A DNA stretch of 64,000 nucleotides from Balaenoptera acutorostrata (lineage: Eukaryota; Chordata; Mammalia; Artiodactyla; Balaenopteridae), in NCBI RefSeq assembly GCF_949987535.1, contig NW_026645858.1:1-64000 (forward strand), in the 5' to 3' direction. This document shows, piece by piece, positions 46,510 to 59,097 of this stretch (the stretch's first letter is position 1; each line of letters begins with the position of its first letter). The position numbers and the translations under genes are program-made. The notes under the pieces were generated by a model. The model was not told the DNA's origin, made no database searches, and saw only the letters and a program-made list of their open reading frames with translations.

Positions 46510-48133
46510 AATATTGACTCTCACTCCCTGGGCAGTGCTTCCAGTATTGATGATGTCAGTCAGGATTATGTCTCCCAGGAAAACATGTAGGATAAATTTC
46601 CTGGCTGGGCCCCAGTTAGAAGCAGAGGAGAAAAAGGAACTGAAGTGTATTATGCAATAAGTCACAAAGCTCAGGAAAAACTATCACAAACACAGAAGGA
46701 TACTCAAGTCACTTGTCCTCCTGTCTTTTTGACCTCTTCCCCTTCTTTTAGTTGATGTATGTTTAATTCATTATGTAATCAACACCCATAAATCCATAAC
46801 TCAACCCAAGAAATAAAACAATAGCAAATAATAAACAAATTACCTAACAACAGGAAAACAGAGAGACAGACAAAGAGAACTGATGCTTGCCAAACTTCTG
46901 GAGTTGGCTTTGGAGACCCGTTGCTATGTGAAAGTGGGCAACACTTCGGTGCCTGGATGCTGAAGAGAGCTGGGTAGGGGAGATACCGATGAGGGATATA
47001 GGGAGGCAGGGGAAAGAGGATACTCCCAGGAGCTAGAGTAGCAGCTACTTACCAACTAGTATGGAATTAGTTCAATCACTTAACAGCCTCTCTCCAGAAG
47101 TAAGCACTATTGTGAATTTTATATCATTATTCTATTATGCACATATATAAACACTCATACCCACACACACACACATTTTCCATGATTATTAAGCATTTTA
47201 AAAGAGAATATCTTTCAGTAAATTTGTAAAGGACATTAAATGCAGGAGTTTTTATGTAATAAGGAATACCTCTCAGTTTAATTTAAGAATCCAATAAATA
47301 TGTTTTAGAGCTCTGTTAGGTATGCCGGTAACTGGGAAATGGAATTTTAGGGGACATCATTCCCCCAAGTTCAGTGAAAATGAAACAAACAAAGAAAAAA
47401 ATAGACCAACTATATCTCTATCTATCCATCTATCATCTCTCTATCATCTATACATATACACACTCAGGTTTCTTTTAGTTTGAGATCTTTCACTTTACTA
47501 ATTTTGATCAATCATCAGTATTTGATGACCTCTAGTCCTCCTCATATCCATGTATTGGTTTGGAGAATGACTAGATTAGTGAACCAGCTGAGAAGATCAG
47601 CACCTAGTCCTCCCTATTTTGGTCCAGTCTTCTCAGTGGAAAGAGCTGTCTGGATACGAACACATTCATAAGGTCATCCTAGGGAATTCAAACTCACCTT
47701 ACAATATGACCATTATTCAATCAGCAATGATCTTTGTCACACAAAAATATATCAAATACTGGTTTTATTTCTGTTAAAATTAGTTAAGAAAAGTAAATTT
47801 TCAGAGTGTTTTTGTGAAACTGAGAATCAGAATAGGCCTTTCTTAATAAGTTAGTCCTAGAGATCTGAAGTCAGATATTTGTGGGGAGAGCCTCTATAAT
47901 TATTTTGAATTTTTGTTGTTGTTGTTGTGAACCTTATGGTTCTTCCATGTCCTTCTCTGTTAACATTGCCATCACATAGAATTAGTTTCATGCCTGAACT
48001 ACTGCATTCCAAGATGGCAAACACAGCTCCATGGTCAATTCTCGCTTCACTAATGGTAACTCTGATCACATAACAGATGTGAAGCTTAGAGAATAAATAT
48101 CCTCCATCAGGACCAACATGCTTTATTTATGTC
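46510..48133. other. Unassigned sequence
   Basis: Includes short simple repeats: (CA)n at 47161-47174, tatc-rich near 47413-47450, and (GTT)n near 47912-47928. No gene or repeat family recognised. Confidence 0.5.
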
Positions 48134-48180
48134 TATATAATATATATACATATATGTATACACACACACACACATATATA
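48134..48180. repeat. (TA)n/(CA)n microsatellite
   Basis: Tracts of TATA, ACAT and an eight-unit CA run, similar in build to the one at 37.4 kb. Confidence 0.9.
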
Positions 48181-51100
48181 TCTAAAAAGATAATCACAGA
48201 AACCAGTTTCCATTTTCTGATCCAATATCAGCTAACTGCTGATTTTCCTTTGAAAGCAACAGAAATAAGCATTTCAAATCAGTGTTATTATAAATATCCA
48301 AAATGTATGATCATTTTGAAGAAAATACTCTGACACTTCACATAACTTCATTTTAATTCTCAATAAGTCTATCTTCTGACTTTTATTTTGCAGTCAACAT
48401 CCTGTATTCTGATATGTAGAGCTGAGAATATGGGCGATAGTGGATATTGAAAAGTAGATAATACGAAAAAAGCTAGTGGAGTAAATTTACATAAAACATG
48501 ATAAAGTGAATATTTACCCAACAAATTAATTACTAAAATTTAGTTTAAGGTACACTTAAGATATAGAAATTCTTTAATTTGCCAAATACTTCTCTGGCAA
48601 GAACTCGGTTGTTTTTGATACTTTCTTTCTATAGGCCATTGTAAACATTTCTTGCTTTGTTTTCTTTCCACTAATTAGGCTTTACATATCCAATGATATT
48701 TCTCAGGATAACAAAGTGAGCTAATCTTTACATTTGAAATTTCAACAACCAGACTAAAAAAAGCTCAAGCAACTTTCCATTAAATAACTTCAGGCCAAGA
48801 ATTCAGGCATAGGTAACTTATTGTTTACATGCTGTATCCTGCCAAATTCTGGATATAGATTTAGAGAATCTGTGATAGAGAAATCCTTAAATATTTAGCA
48901 ATTCAATTTCAATTGTAATTTGGGGGGAGGGGATTTGTATGTGATTTTTTCTAAATTAACTTTATGAGAAAATCATACCTTCTTGACTTTCAGTATAAAG
49001 AATAAAGAATGAGTAAAGAATGTTAATGAGGTTTATACTAAAGCTTTGTTTTTGAGGATTTTTTAAAAAGAAATCTTGCATTATTCTTATTTAATCTTCC
49101 TTACTTTGATGATTAGCACAATTAAGTTAACCAAAAAGATCAAGTGTGTATGCATCCCAAATTCAGTCAATGCAGTTTTCTGCTGAATTTCACTCATTGC
49201 CTTAAATTGAGAACTGAGGATGAAATGCCTGAGAAGCTCTGTTCCCTTCTCATGGCTGCCACTCTTAGAAGCCTGGCCATAGCAACAGTTTACCTGGCAA
49301 AGACGTTCCGAAAACATTGTGAGTTGCCAGACTCTTGTCCCCTCTTCTGGCGTTTTCTTGTGAATTGATTTATTTATTAGCACTAGGCATGCTTGCTTTT
49401 TAAAATGAGGTATGTTAGTCATTTTGGGAGCAGATGTGTATGACCTCCTGACTCTAAACCCAACAAGTTACAAATGCTCTTCCACACCCACTCTGATAAA
49501 CTATTATTTTCTTAAGTCAGTGGCTGAGTTCTGCATCTACTGAGTCAAAAGAAAATGATGTATGTTTTCCCTTCTGGAAATTTCAATATATGGCTCTTTT
49601 CTGCTTCTCCATACATTTCATTTCATTTGTTGAAACTAGATAGAACATTAAGTTTTAAATGTTTTTTCAATTTATCAGGAAGAAATCATTTTACAAAATA
49701 TATATTTTATGGTTAAGGTATCAGTAAGATTTTTATAGTGATTGAAGTGTTTTAAAGCTAATTGGGAAAAATTAATAATTTTAAAACATTTACCTTTGGT
49801 AAAATATGGAGTCATTGTTTAATTTTAAAGACAATAGCAAAAGTAGGTTTTACTTAAAACATAATGATGGTTTAAGTCAACTCCCAAGATCCCAAGGCTA
49901 TTTATTTGCTTGGTTATATAACACACTGAAAGACTTTTCACTAGAAATTATTAATGTTTTATGGTCAGCTGAAGACATTAAAAAACAAATACGTCATACC
50001 ATTTTTTAACCTCTGTACTTACATTAATAGGAAAATTTGAAAACCAATTGTAATTGGCCTTTGTAGTTATTCTGCAATTCAGGGTAATTCCAATATATAT
50101 GCAATCATTCCCAGCTAATTGCCATAGATGAAAGTTCTTGTACTTAGAAATCAGAGCTATTTTAAATATTAATACTCCTTACAGGATGCCTTATTAAAAA
50201 CTTGTGTCAGTCATATCAAAACTCCAATGACTTTCCAATTGGAAGGGTCTCATTGGATCAGGGTAGCAGACCCACACCAAGTCTAAACATGTACAACTTC
50301 TTTCAATAAAAGTAATCCAGTAGTTAAGCTTGGAATACATAGAATCACAAAGTGTTAGAGCATTTCAGATTTTGTACAGTTATTGAGCTGATAAATGATT
50401 TGCAAAATGTTTTAAAGCTTATATCCAATGAACATTTAAAATACTGAACATACATAAAAGTGGAAATAAACCCCAAAAGGTTTTAACTTTTTAAAAAAGT
50501 GGAGAGAAGGAGAGCAATTTTCTGAAGTTATTCTTTTATCTGGCAGCCTAGCTAAGACAGAAGTGCTTTGGAACTGTCCAGGAAAATATAGTTGAATTGC
50601 ATTCTGCAATTTTTCTATTAAAATTGAATGATGAAATGTCATTAGGTGACCTATGACATGTGGCACAAGAGTGGTCTGGGGCAGAGAGCCTCACAAAACC
50701 CCATTATTGCTAAGATGAGGAGAACCTCGTGTGATTATTGAAACAGAAGTGTGGGCATATTGCTGTGGAATTGTTTCAACTTCTTGATATCAATCGGATC
50801 TGGCTCTTGGCTCATGGCCTTAAAAAATGTTAGTTAAAAGCCTGTGGTGTACCCCTGCGACTGCAAGTGGTTTTGGAGTGTTCTCCAAGGCTCAGTGGTA
50901 GGATGGATCCAGCAACTCACAGCAACTTTGTTTTAAAGATGATAAATATTCTCTTGGGTAGGGGGAGTGCTATGGAAAGAAACTAGCAGCATGCATATTT
51001 TTGTTAGAAGCCAAGGTAATCTTTCAAGCAGGGAATTTGCTGCTCTCAGTGGAGGACTAGACTTATTTATTTATCATTGAGAATTTCCCTTTCTGTAGAG

Positions 51101-51318
51101 GACGACCATCTAGGGTCCTAAATAAGAGACAGACGTTAACACAGAGCACAGGAGTAAGCATAAATCTACCCATTCCCGTGAGATCTACTGGTTTTGCCTC
51201 TAATAAGATAACTTTTTTTTCTCAGAGGCAGGGGGAGATGAATGGATGAGGGTAGGGAGAAAATAGATTTTTCTCCCTAAAATTTAGAAGCTATTTTCAT
51301 AGAAAAATTATAATACTT
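48181..51318. other. Unassigned AT-rich sequence, 3.1 kb
   Basis: The largest stretch in which I recognise nothing. A 111-codon minus-strand frame at 49087-49422 has no recognisable domain. No repeat family identified; conserved non-coding sequence cannot be excluded by eye. Confidence 0.45.
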
Positions 51319-51319
51319 C

Positions 51320-51550
51320 AATCAACTACCATTTATTAAGCCATGTGCTTTTTATTCTTCACCTATCTGAATGCTCACAAACTGTCATCAAAAGTTAGCT
51401 GTTAGTATTCTCATTTTACAGATATGGACACAGATGCTCACTGAAGAACAACAACTTGCCCAAGATCACATATATACTTGGATCACGGTAGGAGTCAAAG
51501 CTGGGATGCCAGACTCCAAAGACCAACACTTCCTCTGACCTGCACTGCTG
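51320..51550 (-). repeat. MIR SINE remnant, antisense
   Basis: Plus strand shows the MIR complement: 'caactaccatttattaagcc' near 51324-51343, 'attctcattttacagatatg' at about 51407-51426, 'acttgcccaagatcacatat' at about 51453-51472, 'ggagtcaaagctgggatgcc' at about 51491-51510, then 'agactccaaag'. A good match in order. Confidence 0.8.
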
Positions 51551-51751
51551 TCCCTGCTTTCTTGAAGACTTTCCACAAACTTAAGATGTACTTAAAGTTT
51601 TCTTAGGTGTGACGTGTATTTGCGGATCTCTCAGGCCTAATGCAACCAGTCTCTGTGTAGCATGTTGGGGAAATGGGATTTCTAAATTAATAAACATTTG
51701 GTTCAAAAGTTTGAAGTTTGATAGATTTACAACGTGTCTGTTACTGTTTCT

Positions 51752-52057
51752 TGATCATTGTCTACCTCTGTATTGTAGCCTGTTTTTACTGCAGACTGAA
51801 AGGTTGATGGTGATCACATTGTCCACCTCTGTATTGTAGCCTGTTTTTACTGCAGACTGAAAGGCTGATGGTGATCACGTTGTCCACCTCTGTATTGTAG
51901 CCTGTTTTTACTGCAGACTGAAAGGTTGATGGTGATCACGTTGTCCACCTCTGTATTGTAGCCTGTTTTTACTGCAGACTGAAAGGTTGATGGTGATCAC
52001 ATTGTCCACCTCTACTGTAGCCTGTTTTTACTGCAGACTGAAAGGTTGATGGTGATC
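51752..52057. repeat. 61-bp minisatellite, five copies
   Basis: Five head-to-tail units with a 61-bp period: roughly 51752-51812, 51813-51873, 51874-51934, 51935-51995 and 51996-52054, judged from the spacing of the shared word tattgtagcc (51771, 51832, 51893, 51954). Units differ at a few positions (atcattgtcta/atcacattgtcca, ggttg/ggctg, acatt/acgtt). The last unit has a short deletion (cctctactgtag in place of cctctgtattgtag). Each unit has one ctgcag and one tgatca site. No ORF spans it, since 61 is not a multiple of three. Confidence 0.97.
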
Positions 52058-52293
52058 ATAGAGACAGCAAAACACACCAATAAAAACATAAGATATGTGC
52101 ATGGGATTACACTTTATAGGTAACCGTAAACACATCGGCTACCCATATCAGTGGAGACGGGAAGGGGGGTATGCCTTGTGCCAATATTTCTCATAGGAAC
52201 TGAGAATTATCTGAAACTTCACGTGAAATGGTCTATTTTTATCAAGCCATTTTAGTTGGTGATCAGCACCATGACTGTCAAAAAGCATTACTA

Positions 52294-52618
52294 CCTACTC
52301 TGTTTTTTTGTTTGTTTGTTTGTTTTTAAATTTATTTATTTTATTTTTGGCTGTGTTGGGTCTTCGTTTCTGTGCGAGGGCTTTCTCTAGTTGCGGCGAG
52401 AGGGGACCACTCCATCGCGGTGCGCGGGCTTCTCACTATCGCAGCCTCTCTTGTTGCGGAGCACAGGCTCCAGACGCTCAGGCTCAGTAGTTGTGGCTCA
52501 CGGGCCCAGTTGCTCCGTGGTATGTGGGATCTTCCCAGACCAGGGCTCGAACCCACGTCCCCTGCATTGGCAGGCAGATTCTCAACCACTGGGCCACCAG
52601 GGAAGCCCCCTACTCTGT
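52294..52618 (-). mobile_element. CHR-type SINE (short form) with perfect TSD
   Basis: Antisense SINE: a (tttg)n/poly(T) tail from about 52304, the body, and the head ending 'ggaagcccc' at 52608. Flanked by cctactctgt at 52294-52303 and 52609-52618. The antisense B box (gggctcgaaccc) is near 52542-52553 and the antisense A box (ccactgggcca) near 52587-52597. It shares short-form diagnostics with the 4.76-kb copy. Open frames of 60-98 codons across it are artefacts. Confidence 0.95.
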
Positions 52619-54670
52619 ATTTTTTAATGTCCAATTATTCTTTTTCTCTCCTGGACTTTCAGTATTAAATACACTAAAGTGCTGAAGTTTGACTATATTG
52701 ATTATAGCCTGCATTAATCTTTCAAAATAAGCATTAGATCTCAAAAGACCTCATTTGAATCAAGTGTAAAGAACAAGCGTCTGCTCTTTGGCATTCGTGA
52801 AACAATATTTCATGCTTTCAGTATATGCACTTTAGAAAACTGTAAAGGCCAAACACTCCCTCTTTATCATTGTGATTAGACTTGTAAATGCTGTGACAAT
52901 TAGCTCCCAAAATCCTTCAGGATTCATCCTTGAAAGAAAGAGCCAAGGACTTACATCGTGGAGAGAGGGAGGTGAGGTTTATGTCTCAGGGTATTAAAAC
53001 ACACATTATGTGTTAGCAGTTGGGAAGAGAAGGGCCTGGACCAACTTTCCTTTGGCTAGTGTGACCGAAGGAAACCAGGACTCCCGGCTGGACAATATTC
53101 ACATCAGGTACTATGTCTTTCACTGATGTCGATTCAGATGGAGGCATTTAAGGATTTGGGGAATGATTTCAAATCTTTCTTCAGCTTCGACATAAATGGA
53201 TTCATAGATGGAGTAGAAAATGGAAAGGCAGAGGGAAAAAAAAAAAAAAAAAAAACTTGTGTTTTGGAATTACTCAAAATTCTGATTCAGCTCCATGGCC
53301 ACAGAACCCTTTTCTGCATGTGAATAAAAATGTGTTTTCTCTGGCAAGGTCCTACAGAAGGGTTCTTTTCATGCAGAGGAAATGACCCAGGTATGAAAGT
53401 TTTTCTTATTTCTTTGCCATTAAAAAAATTCAGTTTAGTGTTTTGGCATGTCTTTTAAATACACATAGCTTGCCATTTAGTGACTTGTTAGCTGTTTCAT
53501 CTTTATGCTATAAAATGTTACCATGAATGAGTCTCTCAAACAAGACAGTTAGCCTCTTGATCCTAGTTTGACATTTTAAAGTAGGATTACCGTGAAGATC
53601 AGCATTAATCTAATCCGTTCAAAGACCATAAAGCTATGACCCCAAGGAAAATAGTCACATTGGGTGAAAAACCTATTCTATGATTTTCTTTCAGACACCC
53701 ATATTAAAATGCTTATGTTTTTCAAATTTTGTGATTATAAATCCTTCAATATTTCTCATCATGAATAGAATTACTTCATTCCTCTTGGAGGTGAGTTTAT
53801 TTAAGTCAGTTAATGGTGTCTGCATAGATGTGGTAGAAAATGGTCGGTCTTTTTGCATGGTGACCTTGCTATCATAACTGTGTTTAGGCCAGCCCTCTCT
53901 GAAATATTAAGAAGGGAGTGAGTTTGTCTTTGGTGCTTCTCATCTGATTACTTTCATTCTTCTCCCCCTGCCTCTACCATCTACAAAAACACCTGGCTTA
54001 TACCTTCCTAGTCTTTAGGATGATAAACTGAGGCTGTGTGAACGGTCGCTTAAACTACAATCAGTTTTTTCATTATATTGTGAGCATGGAAAGACTCCTT
54101 GTCCTTGGGTGAAATGTCTTAATTTCTGTCAAAACTGGAATTATTGACCTGATATCAAAGAAAGCAAAAACTAAGGGTATTCTTGATTGAGGAGCTCATC
54201 TTCTTCTCTAGCTCTCTGTTGGAACCTGAGAAAGAGACATTGTCTATAATGCTGTTATAAATTCGTTGAATGTTTCATCTCTGTGTTAATCCTAGCACAG
54301 AAGTGATGTCCTGAATTCAATTACCAGAATATAGTTTTACTGTCTGTGCAGCTGTTTTATAATAAGCAACTCTTTATAGTTAACTGCATCTTTAGACAAT
54401 TATCTTTAACTAGTACACTTTAGAGTGTTATTTATTTAGCAATGTATCATCAAGAAATAAGAGAATCTCTCTAGGAAACCTCTAGTATTCTCCTATCTGT
54501 CTACATTCACCTGGCTATAAGCACCTCCTAAGGTTAATGACCATTCACTTCCACTTTCCATATCTTTTGGTAGTTAGTCTTACAAAGAAGTGGATTCCAG
54601 GAAATATTGCTCCAAAACGCAGAGGGAATGCGAGTGATTCCAGGCTAACAGGAGTCAGTCCATTAAGGTT
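52619..54670. other. Unassigned sequence with an A20 run
   Basis: A20 at 53236-53255 follows a purine stretch. No gene or repeat family recognised in the rest of these 2 kb. Confidence 0.5.
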
Positions 54671-54671
54671 T

Positions 54672-55958
54672 TAAATAAATTCAAAATGGATTAAAGACCT
54701 AAATATAAGACCAGATACTATAAAACTCTTAGAGGAAAACACAGGCAGAACACTCTTTGACACAAATCACAGCAGTATCTTTTCCAATCTGTCTCCTAGA
54801 GTAGTGGAAATAATAAAACCAAAAATAAACAAATGGGACCTAATTAAACTTAAAAAGCTTTTACACAGCAAAGGAAACCATAAACAAAAATCCAACTCAC
54901 AGAATGGGAGAAAATTTTGCAAACGATGAGAATGCCAAGGGATTAATCTCCAAAATTTACAAATAACTCATGTGGCTCAATATCTAAGAAACAACCCAAT
55001 AAAAAATGGGCAGAAGACCTAAATAGACATTTCTCCAAAGAAGACATACAGATGACCAAGAGGCACATGAAAAGTTGTTCAGCATTGCTAACTATTAGAG
55101 AAATGCAAATCAAAACTACAATGAGGTATCACCTCACGCCAGTTAGAATGGCCATCATCAAAAAATCTACAAACAATAAATGCTGGTGAGGGTGTTGAGA
55201 AAAGGGAACCCTCCTATGCTGTTGATGGGAATGTAAATTGGTACAGCCACTATGGAGAACAGTAAGGTGGTTCCTTAAAAAACTAAAAATAGAGCTACCA
55301 TATGATATAGCAATCCCATTCCTGGGCATATATCTGGAGAAAAACATAGTTCAAAAAGATACATGCACTCCAATGTTCAATGCAGTGCTGTTTACAATAG
55401 CCAAAACATGGAAGCAACCAAAATGTCCACCAACAGATGAATGGATAAAGAAGATGCGGTACATATATACAGTGGAAAGTTACTCAGCCATAAAAAAAGA
55501 ATAAGATAATGCCATTTGCAGCAACATGAATGGACCTGGAGATTATCATATTAAGTGTAGTAAGTCAGACAGAGAAAGACAGACAGTACCGTATGATTCC
55601 ACTTATATGCAGAATCTTAAAAAATGATACGAATGAACTTACTTACAAAACAGAAACAGACTCACGGACTTAGAGAACGAACTTATGGTTACCGGGGGGA
55701 AGGGTGTAGGGGAGGGATAGATTGGGAGTTTGGGATTGACATGTACACACAGCTGTATTTAAAATAGATAACCAACAAAGAACTATTGTATAGCACAGGG
55801 AACTCTGTTCAATACTCTGTAATAACCTAAATGGGAAAAAATTTTTTAAAGAATGGATGTATGTATAACTGAATCACTTTGCTCTACACCTGAAACTAAC
55901 ACAATATTGTTAATCAACTATACTCCAATATAAAATAAAATTTTTTAAATAAATAAAA
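54672..55958 (+). mobile_element. 5'-truncated L1 LINE (copy 3), older subfamily
   Basis: Starts inside ORF2 at the segment encoding [15 protein letters not shown] words and runs to the L1 end. Frame is broken repeatedly; the longest open block is 55238-55504 (PAIPLLGIY region, [23 protein letters not shown], YSAIKK). The Cys/His motif is lost: near 55190-55235 the codons give stops and a Cys in place of the His. The 3' UTR (about 55560-55935) has the 'gtatagcacagggaactctg' and 'aatactctgtaataacctaa' form, differing from copies 1 and 2. It ends with an A/T-rich tail to about 55958. No clear target duplication because both flanks are A/T-rich. Confidence 0.92.
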
Positions 55959-55959
55959 A

Positions 55960-57214
55960 ATTTTAAAAATGTCTGTGCTATCAGAAATCACCAGCAATCA
56001 CTGCATACTATGGCAAATATCCAACAAGAATGATTCTAGGCTCCAGCATATCCTAAACTATACGGCAATCTGATCCCCGATATGCTCTGCAGTTGTGGCA
56101 ACACTCAGATACAGTACACTGGGATCCTCTCTTTTCGGCAGCCCCTCAAGTGTGGTGTTGGAGAGAATTCCTTGGTGAGAAGGAGAGGCTACCTTTTAAG
56201 TCTTTACAGCAGAGGCTCAGTAGGGAAGATCAGATCAGCATTTTCACCTACATGTTTTATGTCTCGTGTATTTCAGTTCACCCAGACATAAGCACAGAGG
56301 CTGGCACCTCGAAGGCACCTAATACATTTCATGAAATAAACAGACACGTAAAAGAGTGCCCTTGACACTTCACTCTTACCATGCTATTTGTGTCTTCCCT
56401 TCCTAAATTTGCTACTTAGCGTGTGCTCTTTTCTTCAAATATTTTTTCTTACAGAAATGGTTATCCTAGGTATCCCCAGGCGGCCTCTCCCTCCCTCTGT
56501 GTTTATTACTTTATTCTCTCCCTGTGCCAGCTCTGGTAGCTGCACTTTACTGCTCATCTCTGACTGTGCATTCTATCACCGAAGTCTGAGGAACTAGATT
56601 ACAACTTACTTAATGATTAGGTCTGAAATGAATGAAATTAGGGCCCTGGTGAAAATCCAAAATATTGTCCATTAAGTTAGATGCACAAACACTTGCACAA
56701 GACCTTTATGTCATCGGGTTTGGCTGTTAAGAAGACTCCATTCTTCATCCTGATTTTTGAAGAAGTTGTGAAGAACTGAGTCTACTAGCTGAATGGCCTT
56801 TTTGAAAATAGGGCAGCATTGCAAACATTTGACTACAAACTGTATTTTCTAACATCTATCTTTCCCCATTGCTATTAGCAAACTTTCTAGTCTTTAAAGC
56901 ATGGCCACATAAGGGTTAAAAGACTCTCTTACCCAAAGCAGGGTAGGGGCCACCATCTGCATCTGCAATGAGGTGCCCATTTTAGCGGCAAGTTCTTCTC
57001 CAATGTGTGTTCTAGATCCCAATGCTATCATCATAGAATCTCTGGGGTTGTTGTTGAAGAAAAAATGAGATAAGATTTTTAAAATGTCAAGCCCAGTGTG
57101 AAACATAGAGATATTCAATTTGATAGCTCATTTCACCACAATCAATCAGGCAATACACTACTTCTACAAACTTATTGTGGTCCAATGGAAAACATGGTAT
57201 TGTATCTACATCCG
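55960..57214. other. Unassigned sequence
   Basis: Open frames of 60-90 codons at 56.08-56.60 kb overlap each other in different frames with no recognised domain. No gene called. Confidence 0.45.
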
Positions 57215-58185
57215 CCTTCATTCTCATTGAGCAGATCTTATATTTCCTGAGAAATATTTCCAATGCTTTCCATCCCTACTGTCACTTCTTCTTCCCGGAG
57301 TCTCATCACTGTCCTATGGACTCATTAATATTGCTCCCTTCTCCCAGGCTTCCTGCCTTTAGTTCATTTTCCACAATGCTGGTAGAATTCACTCCTAAAA
57401 ATAAGCCTTATTAGCATGCATCCTTCCTTTAAATCTTTTGATTGGCTCCTCCTGCCTAGATAAACTGCTTTATTTATTGTAAGTCTCCCTCAAGGTTTTT
57501 ATTTCCTAATATGCATTGTGAATCTCTAAGATGGGGACATACCGTCACAGTTCTACTAATGCATTCTCCAATAAAACTTTTTTTTTTTTTTTCAACAGAG
57601 CTTATTTGGGGAATTATTTACATAGGAACACATAGGGCCAGGCTGGCTGACAGGAGTTAAATCCAAACGTCTCAGTACAAATACTCAAAATCTGTTGGCA
57701 ATCCCCCTCTCAAATCTCAGCTTCTTTCTGCTTCATACTCACTTTTTGCTCCAAACCTGCTATTCTCAAATAACATTCTTTGTGGTTTTGTCCCCTCCTT
57801 TGCAGGTAATGTTACTGACCTCGAAGCACTCTCCCCAAATCTTCTACCACACTTCTCCTTCTACTCAAACTGCTCAACTTGGTGACCTACTGACTCTTTA
57901 AGAAACAGCTGAAGTGCTATTTTCTCTGAAGCTATTTCATTCTTCTATCTCCTGAGCAATGTGGGTACTCTGGGAGTTTAAAAGGAAGAATAAACTATGT
58001 TCATACTTCTCTTATAACTTTTTCACATTGCTATGTGAAACTCTGTCTCCCTCATTAAAATACATTCCATATGGGCAGGCATGGCCATGCTTCATTCTTT
58101 TTGTAGCTCCTTTTCTAGTTCACTGCCTAGTATATATAGAGATGGTGTATAATGAATGTTTACTAAATTATTTGCTAAATATGCC
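57215..58185 (+). repeat. L2 LINE remnant, sense, interrupted
   Basis: Sense L2 order: an ORF2-tail-like part at 57290-57420 ('ttctcccaggcttcctgcct', 'ccacaatgctggtagaattc'), then a second block from about 57730 ('tgctattctcaaataacatt', 'aagcactctccccaaatctt'), and the terminal part at 58060-58175 with 'gtagctccttttctagttca', 'ctgcctagtatatatagaga' and 'tgaatgtttactaaa'. The parts around 57.5-57.7 kb do not align, and a T15 tract with about 70 bp of other sequence sits there. Confidence 0.6.
57578..57665 (-). other. Poly(T)-led insert, possible small retroposed fragment
   Basis: A T15 run at 57578-57592 is followed by 70 bases of sequence not matching L2. Read on the minus strand, it would be a short transcript end with a poly(A) tail. 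I do not recognise the source and see no clear duplication. Confidence 0.3.
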
Positions 58186-58211
58186 ACAGATAGAAGATAG
58201 AATGGTATGTG

Positions 58212-58247
58212 TCACACATACACACATGCATGCACATGCACACATAC
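58212..58247. repeat. CA-rich microsatellite
   Basis: Imperfect (CA)n with ATGC interruptions. Confidence 0.8.
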
Positions 58248-59095
58248 AAACTGCCACCAAGTGATGTAGTTAATAATTTTTATCTTCAGGAAAGTGAGTA
58301 GTTACTACACAGGTCCATGAATCTTTGGAAATTCTGATTTCTCTGTTTCCAGTCACACATATACTATAAACTATACTCCTTAGGAACCATAAACTCCCCA
58401 AAGTCACTGTAGAATATCCTGCTTAACAAGGATATGGCTGTTCTATTTTGTGCCAAAGTCAATGTGACAGCAACCCCAGTTGACATGTAAGGTTCTTCCT
58501 GAGTTCCCCAGAGGCAGCTCCTGTGCAAACGTGCAAGAGGAAGCTCCGATCACTTCTTTGAAAACCCACTTTGTCATTATTCGTTGATGATCCTCAGACC
58601 ATAGCCCACTCATATCTCAGCCTGACACTCGATAATGATTTCAACAGAAGAGCAGCTGTTTCATATTAGCTGCCTCTCTGTGAACAGTGGCCAGGTACTG
58701 CCGTTCCAATTGCTTTATGAATGTGTGAGAAACATGGCCGGTTGCCAAAGACAGCATCCACATGATTGTTTGAAACAACGCCCCAGACATAAAAAGAAAG
58801 GAAAAAAAAATCCCTCACAGATTGCAATGTGTACAATTTTGGCTGTTTTGCACATCCTCTGCAGCTGTGCATTCACGATGCTATATTTAAGCAAAAATCT
58901 GTGTAAAAATTAGTAACTAGGAGATGGAAGTTTAGTGGCCATTTTAAGGGATTGGCTGCAGTGGTTGCCAAAATTCTGTCCATCCAGAATAAGCTCTGCC
59001 TGTCTTATAATCAACTGGAGGTAGGATGTGACCCCTTGCTGGAATTTAATATTTTCATACATTGTAGGACTTCTTCCAAAAGTTAGCAAACCCTC
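58248..59095. other. Unassigned sequence
   Basis: No gene or repeat recognised; an A9 run near 58801-58809. Confidence 0.45.
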
Positions 59096-59097
59096 AT

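Noticed and set aside
51752..52057. Repeat array considered as a CRISPR-like array
   Set aside because: Units are continuous 61-bp tandem copies with no unique spacers, in a mammalian genome.
54672..55958. L1 copy 3 as an active element
   Set aside because: It is 5'-truncated, with stops and a lost Cys/His motif.
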